The translations under genes and the position numbers were made by a program. From assembly GCA_011525665.1 (NCBI GenBank), contig WYAU01000008.1, forward strand, positions 1 through 64,000: a stretch of DNA of 64,000 bases. Reading direction: 5' to 3'. Source of the DNA: Candidatus Brocadia sp. (GTDB taxonomy: Bacteria; Planctomycetota; Brocadiia; Brocadiales; Brocadiaceae). Below the pieces are notes generated by a model that was given only the letters and a program-made list of their open reading frames with translations, ran no database searches and was not told the origin of the DNA. Positions 1 through 8,227 of the stretch are shown in pieces (within the stretch, counting starts at the first letter, position 1; every line of letters starts with the position of its first letter).

Positions 1-311
1 GCACGGTAGTTACAAAGGACTCGCTGGATACGATCTTTAAAAAAACCCTGAAAAACCGCCTGCCGACATTCTGCACGTCAGGCGCAATGGTTAAGGCGGG
101 TGCGCTGATTTCCCTTTCTCCTGATTACCGGCACATTGGCCTGCAGGCAGCCCGGCTTTCGGAAACGTTGTTACGTAACCCTGCAATAACCTCACTGAGT
201 ATTAAACGTCCAAATAAATTAAAACTCACCCTGAACACCCAAACGGCTGAGATAATCGGAATCAATTTCTCTTCGATAAAATCCTGCAGTAACATTGTTT
301 TGTACCCATGA
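1..311 (+). CDS. ABC-type substrate-binding protein, C-terminal part (cut by window edge)
   Basis: The reading frame is open from the left edge (first full codon at base 3) to TGA at 309-311, giving about 102 residues of the C-terminus. The segment SGAMVKAGALISLSPDYRHIG followed by a run of hydrophobic and charged residues matches the end of the periplasmic ABC_sub_bind (PF04392) proteins, in which a GALxSxSPDYxxxG stretch precedes the last helices. The role would be to bind a ligand outside the inner membrane for an ABC importer whose permease and ATPase are not in the window. No signal peptide can be judged because the N-terminus is missing. The ATG at 87 is internal, not the true start, since the protein similarity continues upstream of it. 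Confidence 0.7.
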   Translation, partial: TVVTKDSLDTIFKKTLKNRLPTFCTSGAMVKAGALISLSPDYRHIGLQAARLSETLLRNPAITSLSIKRPNKLKLTLNTQTAEIIGINFSSIKSCSNIVLYP

Positions 312-323
312 TAAAATTAAATG

Positions 324-518
324 TTAGCTTGAATGTGTGAACCCATTTTTGTGATTTTGGTCAGATGCCTTTTTTAAACACGGGTGATTTTCACCATCCG
401 GTTTTTTGTCGATACCGGAGGCTTTCCCTTCCACCACACAACCTTTCTGCAAAGGCTGGCACGGCTTCTTCAATCTGACACATCCATCCTTTGTCTGATA
501 CGGGCAGTCCCAACTCAT
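324..518 (-). CDS. small cysteine-rich protein, translationally coupled to the DUF488 gene
   Basis: This encodes 64 residues. The N-terminal half carries four regularly spaced cysteines (positions 5, 13, 20 and 27, in MSWDCPYQTKDGCVRLKKPC and onward), a pattern suited to metal binding. The C-terminal half is polar and looks unconserved. Its ATG overlaps the stop codon of the upstream DUF488 gene (ATGA overlap at 515-518), which supports real translation by coupling. I do not recognise a named family with certainty; short bacterial proteins with the WDCPxxxxGxCxRLKxPCxPxxKGC pattern are familiar to me but uncharacterised. No transmembrane segment or signal peptide is visible. Confidence 0.5.
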   Translation of the reverse strand: MSWDCPYQTKDGCVRLKKPCQPLQKGCVVEGKASGIDKKPDGENHPCLKKASDQNHKNGFTHSS

Positions 519-859
519 TTCTCTTTCAGGGCCTCCAGAAGCACCACGGCGTTGTTTCTTTCTTCGTCTTTGGCCGCATACAGCAGGGTAACTTTTTTCG
601 TTCTTCCTAAATCACGTAATTGTATCAAAAGCGCCTTTTTCTCCTTCAACTCTATTTTGTAACGATGTTTAAATTCTTCCCAGCGTTCCTCCCTGTGGGC
701 AAACCATTTTCGGAGGCTGTCGCTCGGGGCTATCTCTTTTATCCAGTAATCAATCTCTGCCTCTTCTTTTTTGAGACCGCGTGGCCACAGACGATCAATG
801 AGTACCCGCATGTCATCATCTTCGCCCGGCTTTTCATATACCCGTTTTATTCCAAACAT
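515..859 (-). CDS. DUF488 family protein (YeaO-like)
   Basis: This 114-residue cytoplasmic protein has the whole DUF488 domain: an N-terminal IKRVYE strand, the family signature RVLIDRLWPRGLKKEEA (about residues 18-34), the motif WFAHREERWEEFKHRY (about 52-67), and a C-terminal TLLYAAKDEERNNAVVLLEAL segment that resembles the family's usual ending. The length is normal for the short YeaO-type members. The biochemical role of the family is unknown. It overlaps the small Cys-rich gene downstream, so the two probably form one transcript. The upstream gap (860-950) is AT-rich but I could not pick a convincing promoter in it. Confidence 0.9.
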   Translation of the reverse strand: MFGIKRVYEKPGEDDDMRVLIDRLWPRGLKKEEAEIDYWIKEIAPSDSLRKWFAHREERWEEFKHRYKIELKEKKALLIQLRDLGRTKKVTLLYAAKDEERNNAVVLLEALKEK

Positions 860-950
860 ATCGTATATAAACCTTTATTAAGCCTTTTTTAATTAAACAC
901 GGTGCCATGTGTCAAAGATGAAAATCATTACCATGAAACCTGTCCGGATT

Positions 951-1409
951 TTACCTCGTATTTCTGCGCTGATCGATATAGTTCCGGAAAAACTCCTTTA
1001 GTTGCGGCATATCACAGGCAAAACCCTTGGACATGGATTTCTGAATCGCTTCCTCGCCTGTCATCCCTTCTTTCACGGCAACATACATCATGCAAAATGC
1101 ACCAGCACGTTTTCCTTTACTGCAATGAACGAATATGGGAGCCGGAAGGGCTTCTATCTCCTGCCGGAATCGATCGACCTGCTCCGGCCTGATTCCGTCT
1201 TTCATCGATACAGGAATGTTCAGATACTTCATCCCTAATCCCTGCACAATTTTGCCTTCCTCTTCAGGAGAAAGTGGCTGGTCTTCTTCCCCCGTTGCGC
1301 GAAGGTTGATAACCGTCTTAAATCCCTGCAGCGGTAATTTTTTAATCTCCTCTTCTGTCGGCTGACTCGAGGAAGTAATTCTGTCGTTTATTTTTATCTG
1401 CTCTTGCAT
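951..1409 (-). CDS. DUF442 / beta-lactamase-hydrolase-like protein phosphatase
   Basis: This 152-residue protein looks like a dual-specificity-phosphatase-fold enzyme of the DUF442 (BLH) group. The N-terminal part contains SSQPTEEEIKKLPLQGFKTVINLR, the usual 'xSGQP...L...GFKTVINLR' entry of the family. The P-loop is FVHCSKGKRAGA, with Cys and Arg separated by four residues as in DUF442 proteins (CRSGTRS-like) rather than the CX5R of classical tyrosine phosphatases. The Cys would be the nucleophile and the Arg the phosphate-binding residue. There is no fused beta-lactamase-like domain, so this is a stand-alone phosphatase domain. An AGGAGG-like site (complement of tcctt around 1410-1416) precedes the ATG. 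The substrate is unknown. Confidence 0.8.
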   Translation of the reverse strand: MQEQIKINDRITSSSQPTEEEIKKLPLQGFKTVINLRATGEEDQPLSPEEEGKIVQGLGMKYLNIPVSMKDGIRPEQVDRFRQEIEALPAPIFVHCSKGKRAGAFCMMYVAVKEGMTGEEAIQKSMSKGFACDMPQLKEFFRNYIDQRRNTR

Positions 1410-1621
1410 AATAACCTCCTTGTCTTAACAAAAAAATAACACTACCGTTCCTGTCTTTGTATCTGTTCGCTGAGTATGTATCTTTATCATAATGTGATTT
1501 ATTGTCAGCGTTTTTTGGATGTATGTCAATCAAAAATTCAAGATCCAAAAAACCGCAATCTTTGTCCTTTGGAAAAGATGAAGTGACCGGAATCGGTTTA
1601 CGGCACGATAAACACAGATCA

Positions 1622-2752
1622 TCAGGCTAGGGTCTTTCGGAATCTCCTCGATGCTTGCCACAATGTGACGATGCCCATCACGGCCAGGGCCGCCATTTGC
1701 GGCCAGAGAATGGCAGGCCCCACCCCCTTGAGGAAGATGCCCCGGATGATCACCAGGAAGTATCGCAAAGGATTCAGGAAGGTAAGCCACTGGACGACTT
1801 CCGGCATGTTTGCAATGGGAAACATGAATCCCGAAAGGAGCACCGCGGGAAAATAAAAGAAAAAGATGCTCATCATTGCCTCCTGCTGGGTTTTACTGAC
1901 CGTTGAAATGAAGAGTCCTATACCCAGTGTTGTCATCAGGTAGAGGGCTGTGGCAATGAAGAGTATGAAAAGATTTCCCCTGATCGGCACCTCAAACCAG
2001 AATATCCCGATCAGGGTAATTACTACTACATCAGCGATACCTATTATGGCAAAAGGCACGGTCTTGCCGAGTATGAACTCCGTCTGTGTGATCGGAGTGA
2101 CCATAATTTGTTCCATCGTGCCGATCTCCTTCTCGCGTACAACCGCCATACTGGTAAGCATCAGGGTGATGAGCATTACGATAATGGCGATTACACCCGG
2201 CACGTAAAAGTTGCGGCTCTCAAGATTCTCGTTAAACCAGGCGCGCGTTTGCATCTCCACATGAGCAGGTTTCTGGGCAGGGCCTTTTATCCGGGTGAAT
2301 CTGGTAATCAAAATCTTTTGTGAGAATTGACTGACAATCCTGGCACTATAATCAAGCACGACTCCTGCCGTATTAGAGTCGGTTCCATCTACAATTACCT
2401 GAAGCTGTGCCGTCCGCCCTGCCCGCAGGTCGTCTTCAAAGCCCTTGTTCATGCGAAGGACAACCCGGGCTTTCCCCCGGTCAATTAACCCGCGCACCTG
2501 GTCTTCGTTGGTTATATATTTCACGACGTCGAAATAGCCTGACTTCACGAACCGGCCCACAAGCTCGCGACTGGCCACACTGTTGTCCAGGTCATAGACG
2601 GCTGTGGTGACGTGTTTAACATCAGTTGTCACGGCATATCCGAACACAAGCACCTGAATGACGGGCGTCAGGAAGATCATACCCTTCATCTTCGGGTCGC
2701 GGAATATCTGAATGAATTCCTTGACGAGCATGCGTTTGATGCGTTCGTACAT
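1622..2752 (-). CDS. ABC-2 type exporter permease (YbhR/YhhJ-like), second permease of operon
   Basis: This 376-residue inner-membrane protein starts MYERIKRMLVKEFIQIFRDPKMKG, the typical 'KEFxQIxRDPxxx' amphipathic start of ABC-2 permeases, followed by TM1 (about 26-43). A large periplasmic loop follows (about 44-175, containing 'VDGTDSNTAGV' and 'RAWFNENLESRNFYVPG'), then five or so C-terminal TM helices. The sequence 'VREKEIGTMEQIMVTP' at about 205-220 is the conserved cytoplasmic coupling element. It starts 1 bp after the upstream permease stops, so the two are translationally linked and should form the heterodimeric channel of a drug- or lipid-type exporter driven by the two ATPases upstream. 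It is the last gene of the operon. Function is confident at family level; the substrate is unknown. Confidence 0.92.
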   Translation of the reverse strand: MYERIKRMLVKEFIQIFRDPKMKGMIFLTPVIQVLVFGYAVTTDVKHVTTAVYDLDNSVASRELVGRFVKSGYFDVVKYITNEDQVRGLIDRGKARVVLRMNKGFEDDLRAGRTAQLQVIVDGTDSNTAGVVLDYSARIVSQFSQKILITRFTRIKGPAQKPAHVEMQTRAWFNENLESRNFYVPGVIAIIVMLITLMLTSMAVVREKEIGTMEQIMVTPITQTEFILGKTVPFAIIGIADVVVITLIGIFWFEVPIRGNLFILFIATALYLMTTLGIGLFISTVSKTQQEAMMSIFFFYFPAVLLSGFMFPIANMPEVVQWLTFLNPLRYFLVIIRGIFLKGVGPAILWPQMAALAVMGIVTLWQASRRFRKTLA

Positions 2753-2753
2753 G

Positions 2754-3887
2754 TTACATCAACCTTTTCCTGAATTTCACGTTAGCCAAAGCCACCATAG
2801 CAGCACCAAAAATAGTCAGGAGCCCTGCCTCAAGGGCGAGGATCTCCAATCCCACACCTTTCAGATAGATGCCTTTTAATATGGTCACAAAATACCGTGC
2901 CGGGATCGCATAGGTAATTATTTGGATTACCTTCGGCATGTTACTGACCGCATACATAAAGTCTGACAGCAGGAACGATGGTAAAAATGTCAGCACCATC
3001 GCCAGCTGGCTTGCCAGGAGCTGACTTTTGGTAAGTATACTGATCGCCATGCCCAACGACAATGCCCCGGTCAGGAAGACCGCCGCCATGCCAAAAAGCA
3101 GGCCGACATTGCCGCGAAGCGGAACGTTAAAGAGATATTCTCCCATGAGCACTGCCAATAGCACATCAAACATGCCTATGGCAAAGTAAGGTATAAGCTT
3201 TCCAAGGATCAATTCCTGGCTCTTTACCGGCGTGGAGACAAGCTGCTCCATGGTGCCCCGTTCCCATTCACGAGCCACGGTTAGCGAGGTAAGGAGTGCG
3301 GCAATTACCATCATAATCACGGCGATAAGGCCGGGGATGATATAGTTTTTCGATTCCATATCGGCATTGAACCAGGCGCGGGTCCGGATATCAACCGGCG
3401 GATGAAGCGTGTGTCCACCAACCCGCTGAATCTCACGAATAGCGACGTCCTGTGAATAGGTCCGGGCAACCGCATCAACATACCCAATAGCAATAGTGGC
3501 AGTATTGGAGTCGCTCCCGTCCACAATCAACTGGACGGGCGTTGGCCTCCCGGACTCGATGCGCCTGGCAAAATCCGTCGGAATTACGAGGGATACAAAG
3601 GCACTGCCGGAATCGATGGCCTGTTCCAACTCCCGGTAGTTGCGTCCATATCCCTTAAGGGAGAAGTAGTGAGACCCTTCGAAGTGACTGATGAACTCCC
3701 TGCTTGCCTGGGATTCGCTCTGATCCCAAACCATCATGGGTACTTCATCCACGTCGAGTGTCAGGGCATAGCCAAAAAGCACTAAGAGGAGCATGGGAAT
3801 GGCAATGGCCATCCCAAGGCTCCGCGGGTCACGAACGATATGAATGAATTCCTTGCGGGCAATCGCCGAGATTCGAAATAGCTTCAC
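2754..3887 (-). CDS. ABC-2 type exporter permease (YbhS-like), first permease of operon
   Basis: This 377-residue permease is paralogous to the gene downstream: an N-terminal 'ARKEFIHIVRDPRSLG' segment, TM1 at about 28-44, a periplasmic loop with 'VDGSDSNTATIAIGY' and 'TRAWFNADMESKNYIIPG', and then five C-terminal TM helices. The coupling motif is 'VAREWERGTMEQLVSTPV'. The periplasmic loop and motif order match YbhS/YhhJ-type exporters. Only 12 bp separate its ATG from the stop of the 42-codon ORF upstream, and 1 bp separates its stop from the next permease. It probably pairs with the second permease and with the two separate ATPases in the inner membrane, using the HlyD adaptor to reach an outer-membrane channel that is not encoded here. 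Confidence 0.92.
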   Translation of the reverse strand: MKLFRISAIARKEFIHIVRDPRSLGMAIAIPMLLLVLFGYALTLDVDEVPMMVWDQSESQASREFISHFEGSHYFSLKGYGRNYRELEQAIDSGSAFVSLVIPTDFARRIESGRPTPVQLIVDGSDSNTATIAIGYVDAVARTYSQDVAIREIQRVGGHTLHPPVDIRTRAWFNADMESKNYIIPGLIAVIMMVIAALLTSLTVAREWERGTMEQLVSTPVKSQELILGKLIPYFAIGMFDVLLAVLMGEYLFNVPLRGNVGLLFGMAAVFLTGALSLGMAISILTKSQLLASQLAMVLTFLPSFLLSDFMYAVSNMPKVIQIITYAIPARYFVTILKGIYLKGVGLEILALEAGLLTIFGAAMVALANVKFRKRLM

Positions 3888-3899
3888 CTTCTTGCTCCA

Positions 3900-4028
3900 T
3901 TACTTTTTGAGTTTTAATTTCAGATATTCACCTATTAAGAGTGCGGTTGGATATAAAACCTCTTCCTCAGTTTGTGCATGCAGCATCAATTTCTCGCGAA
4001 TTAAACGATACGATTGAAACAACTTCAT
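3900..4028 (-). CDS. 42-residue ORF resembling a hemerythrin (HHE) half-domain, inside exporter operon
   Basis: This short ORF lies between the second ATPase and the first permease. It begins with ATG 2 bp after the ATPase stop codon; a GGAGGT ribosome-binding site lies within the last ATPase codons (4034-4039), 5 bp upstream of the ATG. It ends 12 bp before the permease start, so it fills the gap almost exactly and is likely translated. The peptide contains LHAQTEEEVLYPTALLIGEY (residues 16-35). The His-x(3)-Glu-Glu-Glu...Tyr-Pro pattern matches the metal-ligand helix of hemerythrin HHE proteins (compare HIEMEEKILFP in the lipoprotein upstream of this operon). With one His/Glu set it cannot form a full four-helix di-iron site alone. 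It may be a remnant of a hemerythrin gene or a functional small protein. No signal peptide or TM segment is visible. Confidence 0.55.
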   Translation of the reverse strand: MKLFQSYRLIREKLMLHAQTEEEVLYPTALLIGEYLKLKLKK

Positions 4029-4030
4029 CG

Positions 4031-5026
4031 TTATACCTCCTTTTGAGGTTGTTCCGCCCGGTCACGCGCCTCGATAAGGGAAACAAATACATCTTCAAGA
4101 GAGGGAACAATCTTCCCGATACGCATCATCCGGTAGCCTCTTTCGTCAAGCAAACGGCGGACTGCAGAAGCAGCAGCTTCGCCATCCTCAGCTACGATGT
4201 GAAGTCCCTTACCGAACAGGGCGACATCTTTGATACCGTCAACCTTTTTCATTTCATCCATTGCATCCTGAGGTCGCTCACACAAGACTTCCAGGACATC
4301 CTCACGCATAAGTTCCGTCTTGAGCATCTCCGGGGTTCCACAGGCGATCAATTCACCGCGATAGATAAGACCTACCCGGTTACAGTACTCGGCCTCTTCC
4401 ATATAATGAGTAGTGACAAATACCGTAACACCCCTGCCGGAAAGTTCGTAGATGAGGTCCCAGAACTGGCGGCGACTGATGGGGTCAACCCCTGATGTCG
4501 GCTCATCGAGAAAGATAACAGGCGGTTCGTGGAGAATCGCACAACCAAGTGACAACCGCTGCTTCCATCCGCCCGATAGAATGGCCGTCCGGGAGTGACG
4601 ATGCTCACTGAGACCGGCCATCCCGATCACCCACTCTTTCCGTTCTCTCTTCTTTTCCGGGGCGATGCGATAGATGCCGCTGTAGAAGTCAATGTTTTCC
4701 TCAACGGTGAGGTCCTCATAGAGTGAAAACTTCTGGCTCATGTAACCGATATGGCTTTTGATCTTCTCCGGTTCAGTGCGGACATCGAATCCTGCTACCG
4801 TTCCAGTGCCGTCCGTTGGTGCAAGAATGCCGCAGAGCATACGGATCGTTGTGGATTTACCGGCCCCGTTAGGACCAAGGAAGCCAAATATTTCTCCCCT
4901 GTCTACTTCGAAGCTGACACGATTTACGGCGACGAAACTGCCGAAACGCTTCTCCATGCCCTTCACAATGACCGCTTTGGTGTTTTTGGTTTCCATAGAC
5001 ATAGTTTTGGGTTTTTTCGGATGCAC
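4031..5026 (-). CDS. ABC exporter ATPase, counterpart of the YbhF C-terminal half
   Basis: This 331-residue cytoplasmic ATPase has a complete nucleotide-binding domain: Walker A GPNGAGKST (51-59), Q-loop region YMSQKFSLYEDLT (95-107), signature LSGGWKQR (150-157, Trp where Met is usual), Walker B VIFLDEP (170-176), D-loop SGVDP, and the H-loop His at about 207 in TTHYMEEAE. The C-terminal 90 residues ending 'VPSLEDVFVSLIEA' are the usual tail of drug-export ATPases. The start is uncertain: GTG at 5026 gives the full length, but ATG codons at residues 9 and 11 are also plausible and no strong ribosome-binding site decides. It lies 237 bp downstream of the other ATPase and its stop overlaps the ribosome-binding site of the following 42-codon ORF. 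It retains all catalytic motifs. Confidence 0.92.
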   Translation of the reverse strand: MHPKKPKTMSMETKNTKAVIVKGMEKRFGSFVAVNRVSFEVDRGEIFGFLGPNGAGKSTTIRMLCGILAPTDGTGTVAGFDVRTEPEKIKSHIGYMSQKFSLYEDLTVEENIDFYSGIYRIAPEKKRERKEWVIGMAGLSEHRHSRTAILSGGWKQRLSLGCAILHEPPVIFLDEPTSGVDPISRRQFWDLIYELSGRGVTVFVTTHYMEEAEYCNRVGLIYRGELIACGTPEMLKTELMREDVLEVLCERPQDAMDEMKKVDGIKDVALFGKGLHIVAEDGEAAASAVRRLLDERGYRMMRIGKIVPSLEDVFVSLIEARDRAEQPQKEV

Positions 5027-5168
5027 AGATACTTACAGATATAATGTTACCAATTTTATCTCAACCAATATATTTTTAAAATTTATTGCGGGAATAATCA
5101 TATTCCTTTAATCGTAGCGAACGTCTATGGTGTATTTTTGGATCGTACGTCATAATTTAATTGAAGGG

Positions 5169-5183
5169 GCGGGGTTTCCCCGC
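5169..5183. repeat. GC-rich perfect hairpin in the gap between the two ATPase genes
   Basis: The 237-bp gap 5027-5263 contains GCGGGG-TTT-CCCCGC, a perfect 6-bp stem with a 3-base loop. No U-run follows on the minus strand, so it is not a convincing intrinsic terminator. It could instead be an mRNA-stability hairpin or a small palindromic repeat unit separating two parts of the operon. No ORF of note was found elsewhere in this gap. Confidence 0.5.
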
Positions 5184-5263
5184 GCATGTTTCCTTGTTTT
5201 ATGTGAAAAAATTCCTGTACAATTCAATTACAAAAAATCAGAAATGCTCCCAGAACACACCTT

Positions 5264-6181
5264 TTATTCCCTGGCGAGGACTGAGACAAAGACATCCTCG
5301 AGTGTCGGTTCCGCAATCTGAACCTCAATGGGTTTAAGGCCGGCTCCGGTGAGGATCTCTTCCACCTGCACTGCGGCCTTTTCCGGATTCCGGGTGACGG
5401 CGTGAATCCGGACTCCGAAAAGACCTACAGAATCTGCCTCCAGCCGATCCCGCAGCAAAGACGCAGCCTTGCGCGGTTCCGGGGAACGAATCTCGAGGAT
5501 CGTCCCATGCATGAGCTTTTTCACTTCATCCGGCGTCCCGCAGGCGAGCAGTTTGCCCTTATGGATGAGTCCCACCCTGTTGCATCGCTCGGCCTCGTCG
5601 AGGTAAGCAGTCGACACAAAAACCGTGACCTTCTCACGGAGCAATTGATACAGGATACGCCAGAAGTCGCGCCGGGAAACTGGATCCACACCGTTGGTCG
5701 GTTCGTCCAGGAAAAGCACTCTGGGGGTATGAATCAACGCACAGGCCAGGCCAAGTTTCTGTTTCATCCCTCCTGACAGGTTCCCTGCAAGACGTTTCCT
5801 GAAGGGTGTCAGGTTGCTGAAGGCAAGGAGCCGGTCAATCTTCTCTCCACGGTCTTTGCGCGGTACGCCGTAAATGTCCGCATAAAAGTTAATATTTTCC
5901 ATTACCGTGAGATCCGGATATAAACCAAATCTCTGACTCATGTAACCGATTTCCTCTCTGATCTTATCTGCCTCTTTCACGATATGATGTCCGGCAACCC
6001 AGGCATCACCTGACGTTGGTTCCATGATCGCACTCAAAAGTCGCATGATAGTCGTTTTTCCGGCTCCGTCAGGGCCAACAAGGCCAAATATCTCCCCTTT
6101 GGCTACCGTTAGCGTAAGGTTGTCAACGGCGCTCAGATCGTTAAAAGATTTCGTGAGGGTTTCTGTTCTGATGGCATCCAT
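5264..6181 (-). CDS. ABC exporter ATPase with altered H-loop, counterpart of the YbhF/RbbA N-terminal half
   Basis: This 305-residue ATPase has Walker A GPDGAGKTT (36-44), Q-loop YMSQRFGLYPDLTVMEN, signature LSGGMKQKLG, Walker B VLFLDEPTNGVDP and a C-terminal tail ending TLEDVFVSVLARE. The switch (H-loop) position reads FVSTAYLDEAERC: the usual His is replaced by Ala in the STxYxDEA context. The same STAYxDEA form is what I remember for the first ATPase of the fused YbhF/RbbA proteins, so this gene and the next one look like the two halves of that tandem ATPase encoded separately, in the same order. The ATG overlaps the HlyD stop (TAATG), giving translational coupling. It would act as the catalytically weaker partner in an ATPase heterodimer. 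Confidence 0.92.
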   Translation of the reverse strand: MDAIRTETLTKSFNDLSAVDNLTLTVAKGEIFGLVGPDGAGKTTIMRLLSAIMEPTSGDAWVAGHHIVKEADKIREEIGYMSQRFGLYPDLTVMENINFYADIYGVPRKDRGEKIDRLLAFSNLTPFRKRLAGNLSGGMKQKLGLACALIHTPRVLFLDEPTNGVDPVSRRDFWRILYQLLREKVTVFVSTAYLDEAERCNRVGLIHKGKLLACGTPDEVKKLMHGTILEIRSPEPRKAASLLRDRLEADSVGLFGVRIHAVTRNPEKAAVQVEEILTGAGLKPIEVQIAEPTLEDVFVSVLARE

Positions 6182-7194
6182 TACTCGCCCTCCATGGTCT
6201 GGCCCAGAAGGATGTCCGCATCGGCAGGCATACCGGGCTTGAGTTCCATGCCGGGGTTTGTCATTTCCACTTTCACCCGGTAGACAAGTTTAACCCTTTC
6301 CTTTTGTGTTTGGACGTTTTTGGGGGTAAACTCGGCTTCCGGGGCGATGAAGGAGATGTGTCCTTCATAGACCTTGCCCGGATACGTATCGGTCGTCACC
6401 TTGACCTGCTGGCCGACCTTCACGCGACCCAGGTCTGTTTCATTGATGTAAGCCCGAAGCCACGGCCTCTCCAGGTCTCCGACCGTCACGACTGGTGTTC
6501 CCGGAGAGACGTATTCGCCCGGTTCGATGTTCTTCGAGAGGACAACACCTGAAAGAGGTGAAACAAGCTTTGTATAGCCCAGACGAACCTGGGCCAGCTT
6601 GAGGGTAGCCCTGGCTTGCCTGACCCTTGCACGGGCCTGTTCAATCCTTTCCTTGCGGGGACCTTCCTTAATGAGCTTGTACCGCTCTTCGGCCTCCTGC
6701 ATTCGGGCGACTGCAACCTCGTAAGTTCCCTTGGTATGTATATATTCCTCAGCGGAAATCGCCTGTTTTTGGTAGAGTTCCATTGCTCTATGGAAGTCGC
6801 TCTCCAGATGTTCTTTGTCTGCCTTTGCAGCCGCTAGTTTAGCCTCAGCCTCAGCAATTTCTTCGGGACGCGAGCCGGCCTCAAGCTCTGACAGGTCTGC
6901 CTGCGCCATCTGCAGTTCTGCCCGTCGTATCTCCATCTCGCTGGCAAGGTCTGAACTGTCCAGGAGGGCTACAAGATCGCCTTCCCGTACAATCTCTCCT
7001 TCATCTGCCAGCCGCTTCTCGACGCGCCCGGAAATCTTGAAACTCACCTCAGCATCGGTGACTTCGATATTGCCTGAGATGCGAATAATACTTGAATCGC
7101 CGTGTGACCTGGTGTGGTAATGGAGGTAAGTCGGCCCCGTTATCATCAAAACTACCGGTATTACAATAACCAGCACTTTCCATTTTTTTCTCAT
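6181..7194 (-). CDS. HlyD/RND-type membrane fusion (adaptor) protein of the exporter, YbhG-like
   Basis: This 337-residue protein has an N-terminal membrane anchor (about residues 5-24), then the first half of a lipoyl/barrel-sandwich domain (VSFKISGRVEKRLADEGEIV and 'EGDLVALLDSSDL', about 49-83), a long alpha-helical hairpin rich in Ala, Glu, Arg and Gln (about 84-205), the second lipoyl half ('LVSPLSGVVLSKNIEPGEYV'), and a beta-barrel domain ('GMELKPGMPADADI'). This order is diagnostic of periplasmic adaptors. It is the first gene of the operon and bridges the inner-membrane ABC complex to an outer-membrane TolC-like duct encoded elsewhere. The 211-bp region upstream (7195-7405) probably holds the operon promoter; I could not choose one with confidence. 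Confidence 0.93.
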   Translation of the reverse strand: MRKKWKVLVIVIPVVLMITGPTYLHYHTRSHGDSSIIRISGNIEVTDAEVSFKISGRVEKRLADEGEIVREGDLVALLDSSDLASEMEIRRAELQMAQADLSELEAGSRPEEIAEAEAKLAAAKADKEHLESDFHRAMELYQKQAISAEEYIHTKGTYEVAVARMQEAEERYKLIKEGPRKERIEQARARVRQARATLKLAQVRLGYTKLVSPLSGVVLSKNIEPGEYVSPGTPVVTVGDLERPWLRAYINETDLGRVKVGQQVKVTTDTYPGKVYEGHISFIAPEAEFTPKNVQTQKERVKLVYRVKVEMTNPGMELKPGMPADADILLGQTMEGE

Positions 7195-7405
7195 GCCTCG
7201 CGCTTTCTTTTGAAATGTAAAATATGGGTGGGGCGGATAAACTGTCTTTGTCCGTGCTGAGTTTAAGAAAAACTCGTGTCCTTAATTCACTGACATTGCC
7301 CTGTGAAAGAAGGAGAAACAGGGGGCTTTTAATTGCAACCGGGCTGTATTAAAAGATAGTGGATTCGCATCACTCATTAGACAACGGCATCTTCAAGTAT
7401 TTCTT

Positions 7406-8077
7406 CTATTCTGAACAAAGCCCCAGTTGCTGCTCAAGCCTTTCGATCATTGCGCTGTATTTCTCATGTACGCCGGCATCAATGTCTTCTCTTTCCATGT
7501 CTTCAAACTTCTTTGTTAGCATTATATGCTCATCGGGGGTCAATACCCTATTTATCCAGGGAAAAAGGATTTTCTCCTCCATTTCTATGTGCTTTTCCAT
7601 ATGCTTAATATAGGAACGAGCCTCTTTGATGATCTTCTTTTGTGCCTTTTTGCCGTGATGGATATTATTGATTGCTTTAGCAAGATTTCTTATTTCATCA
7701 CGCGCCGATACATGCTCCATAAGTAACCGCCCTAATAAATCCTTTTTTTTGCCTCCATCCTTCACTTTTAGTGCAGGAAAGAGTACCTTGTCTTCCTTCT
7801 CCTGATGGTGTTTGTCGGAAAATCCGGAGATGACTTCTATGATATCATCAAAAATCTCTTTCGAAACGGATTCATTTTTTTCAAGGCAACTCGAAGCCCT
7901 TTCCAGGATATGCATCATCCTCTTTACTACGTCAAGGTCATAATGCAATACCTCTGTAATGGAAGGTGCCGCACCTTCGGTATGCTTACACTCCTGATAA
8001 ACCCTGTATTTCGAAGAGGCACAGGCGGAAATACTGAGGCAGAAAACAACAACGACAGATACGAAGATTTTTTTCAT
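7406..8077 (-). CDS. hemerythrin-domain lipoprotein
   Basis: This 223-residue protein begins with a lipoprotein signal peptide: charged MKK, hydrophobic VSVVVVFCL, and lipobox ISAC with Cys19 as the predicted lipidated residue. The mature part is alpha-helical and carries the hemerythrin metal-ligand pattern: a His around residue 45 (LHYDLD), KHHQEKEDKVLFP (about 89-101), LLMEHVSARDEI, and HIEMEEKILFP. It would be anchored in a membrane facing the periplasm, binding a di-iron centre for O2, NO or iron sensing or storage. It lies upstream of the exporter operon in the same direction, with a gap of 211 bp. The 42-codon ORF inside that operon resembles one helix of this kind of domain, but the two sequences are not copies of each other. 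Confidence 0.85.
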   Translation of the reverse strand: MKKIFVSVVVVFCLSISACASSKYRVYQECKHTEGAAPSITEVLHYDLDVVKRMMHILERASSCLEKNESVSKEIFDDIIEVISGFSDKHHQEKEDKVLFPALKVKDGGKKKDLLGRLLMEHVSARDEIRNLAKAINNIHHGKKAQKKIIKEARSYIKHMEKHIEMEEKILFPWINRVLTPDEHIMLTKKFEDMEREDIDAGVHEKYSAMIERLEQQLGLCSE

Positions 8078-8227
8078 GACACGAAATAAATCGTTTTTGT
8101 ATGCAGCTATGCACCGCGCCGGGGAATTTTCCCTTTATTTACGCGGTTTGAAGATCGAGGAAATCCTTTAGCCCTTCCGAGAAAAGTCTCCAAAGTGCTA
8201 AGAGTAAGATGTGTCGTTCGCTTTACT

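Noticed and set aside
3941-4495. 184-codon plus-strand ORF across the ATPase 3' end
   Set aside because: The minus-strand ATPase motifs are certain here, and the plus-strand protein shows no family pattern.
5169-5183. Hairpin between the ATPase genes as an intrinsic terminator
   Set aside because: No U-tract follows on the minus strand, and the genes on both sides belong to one operon.
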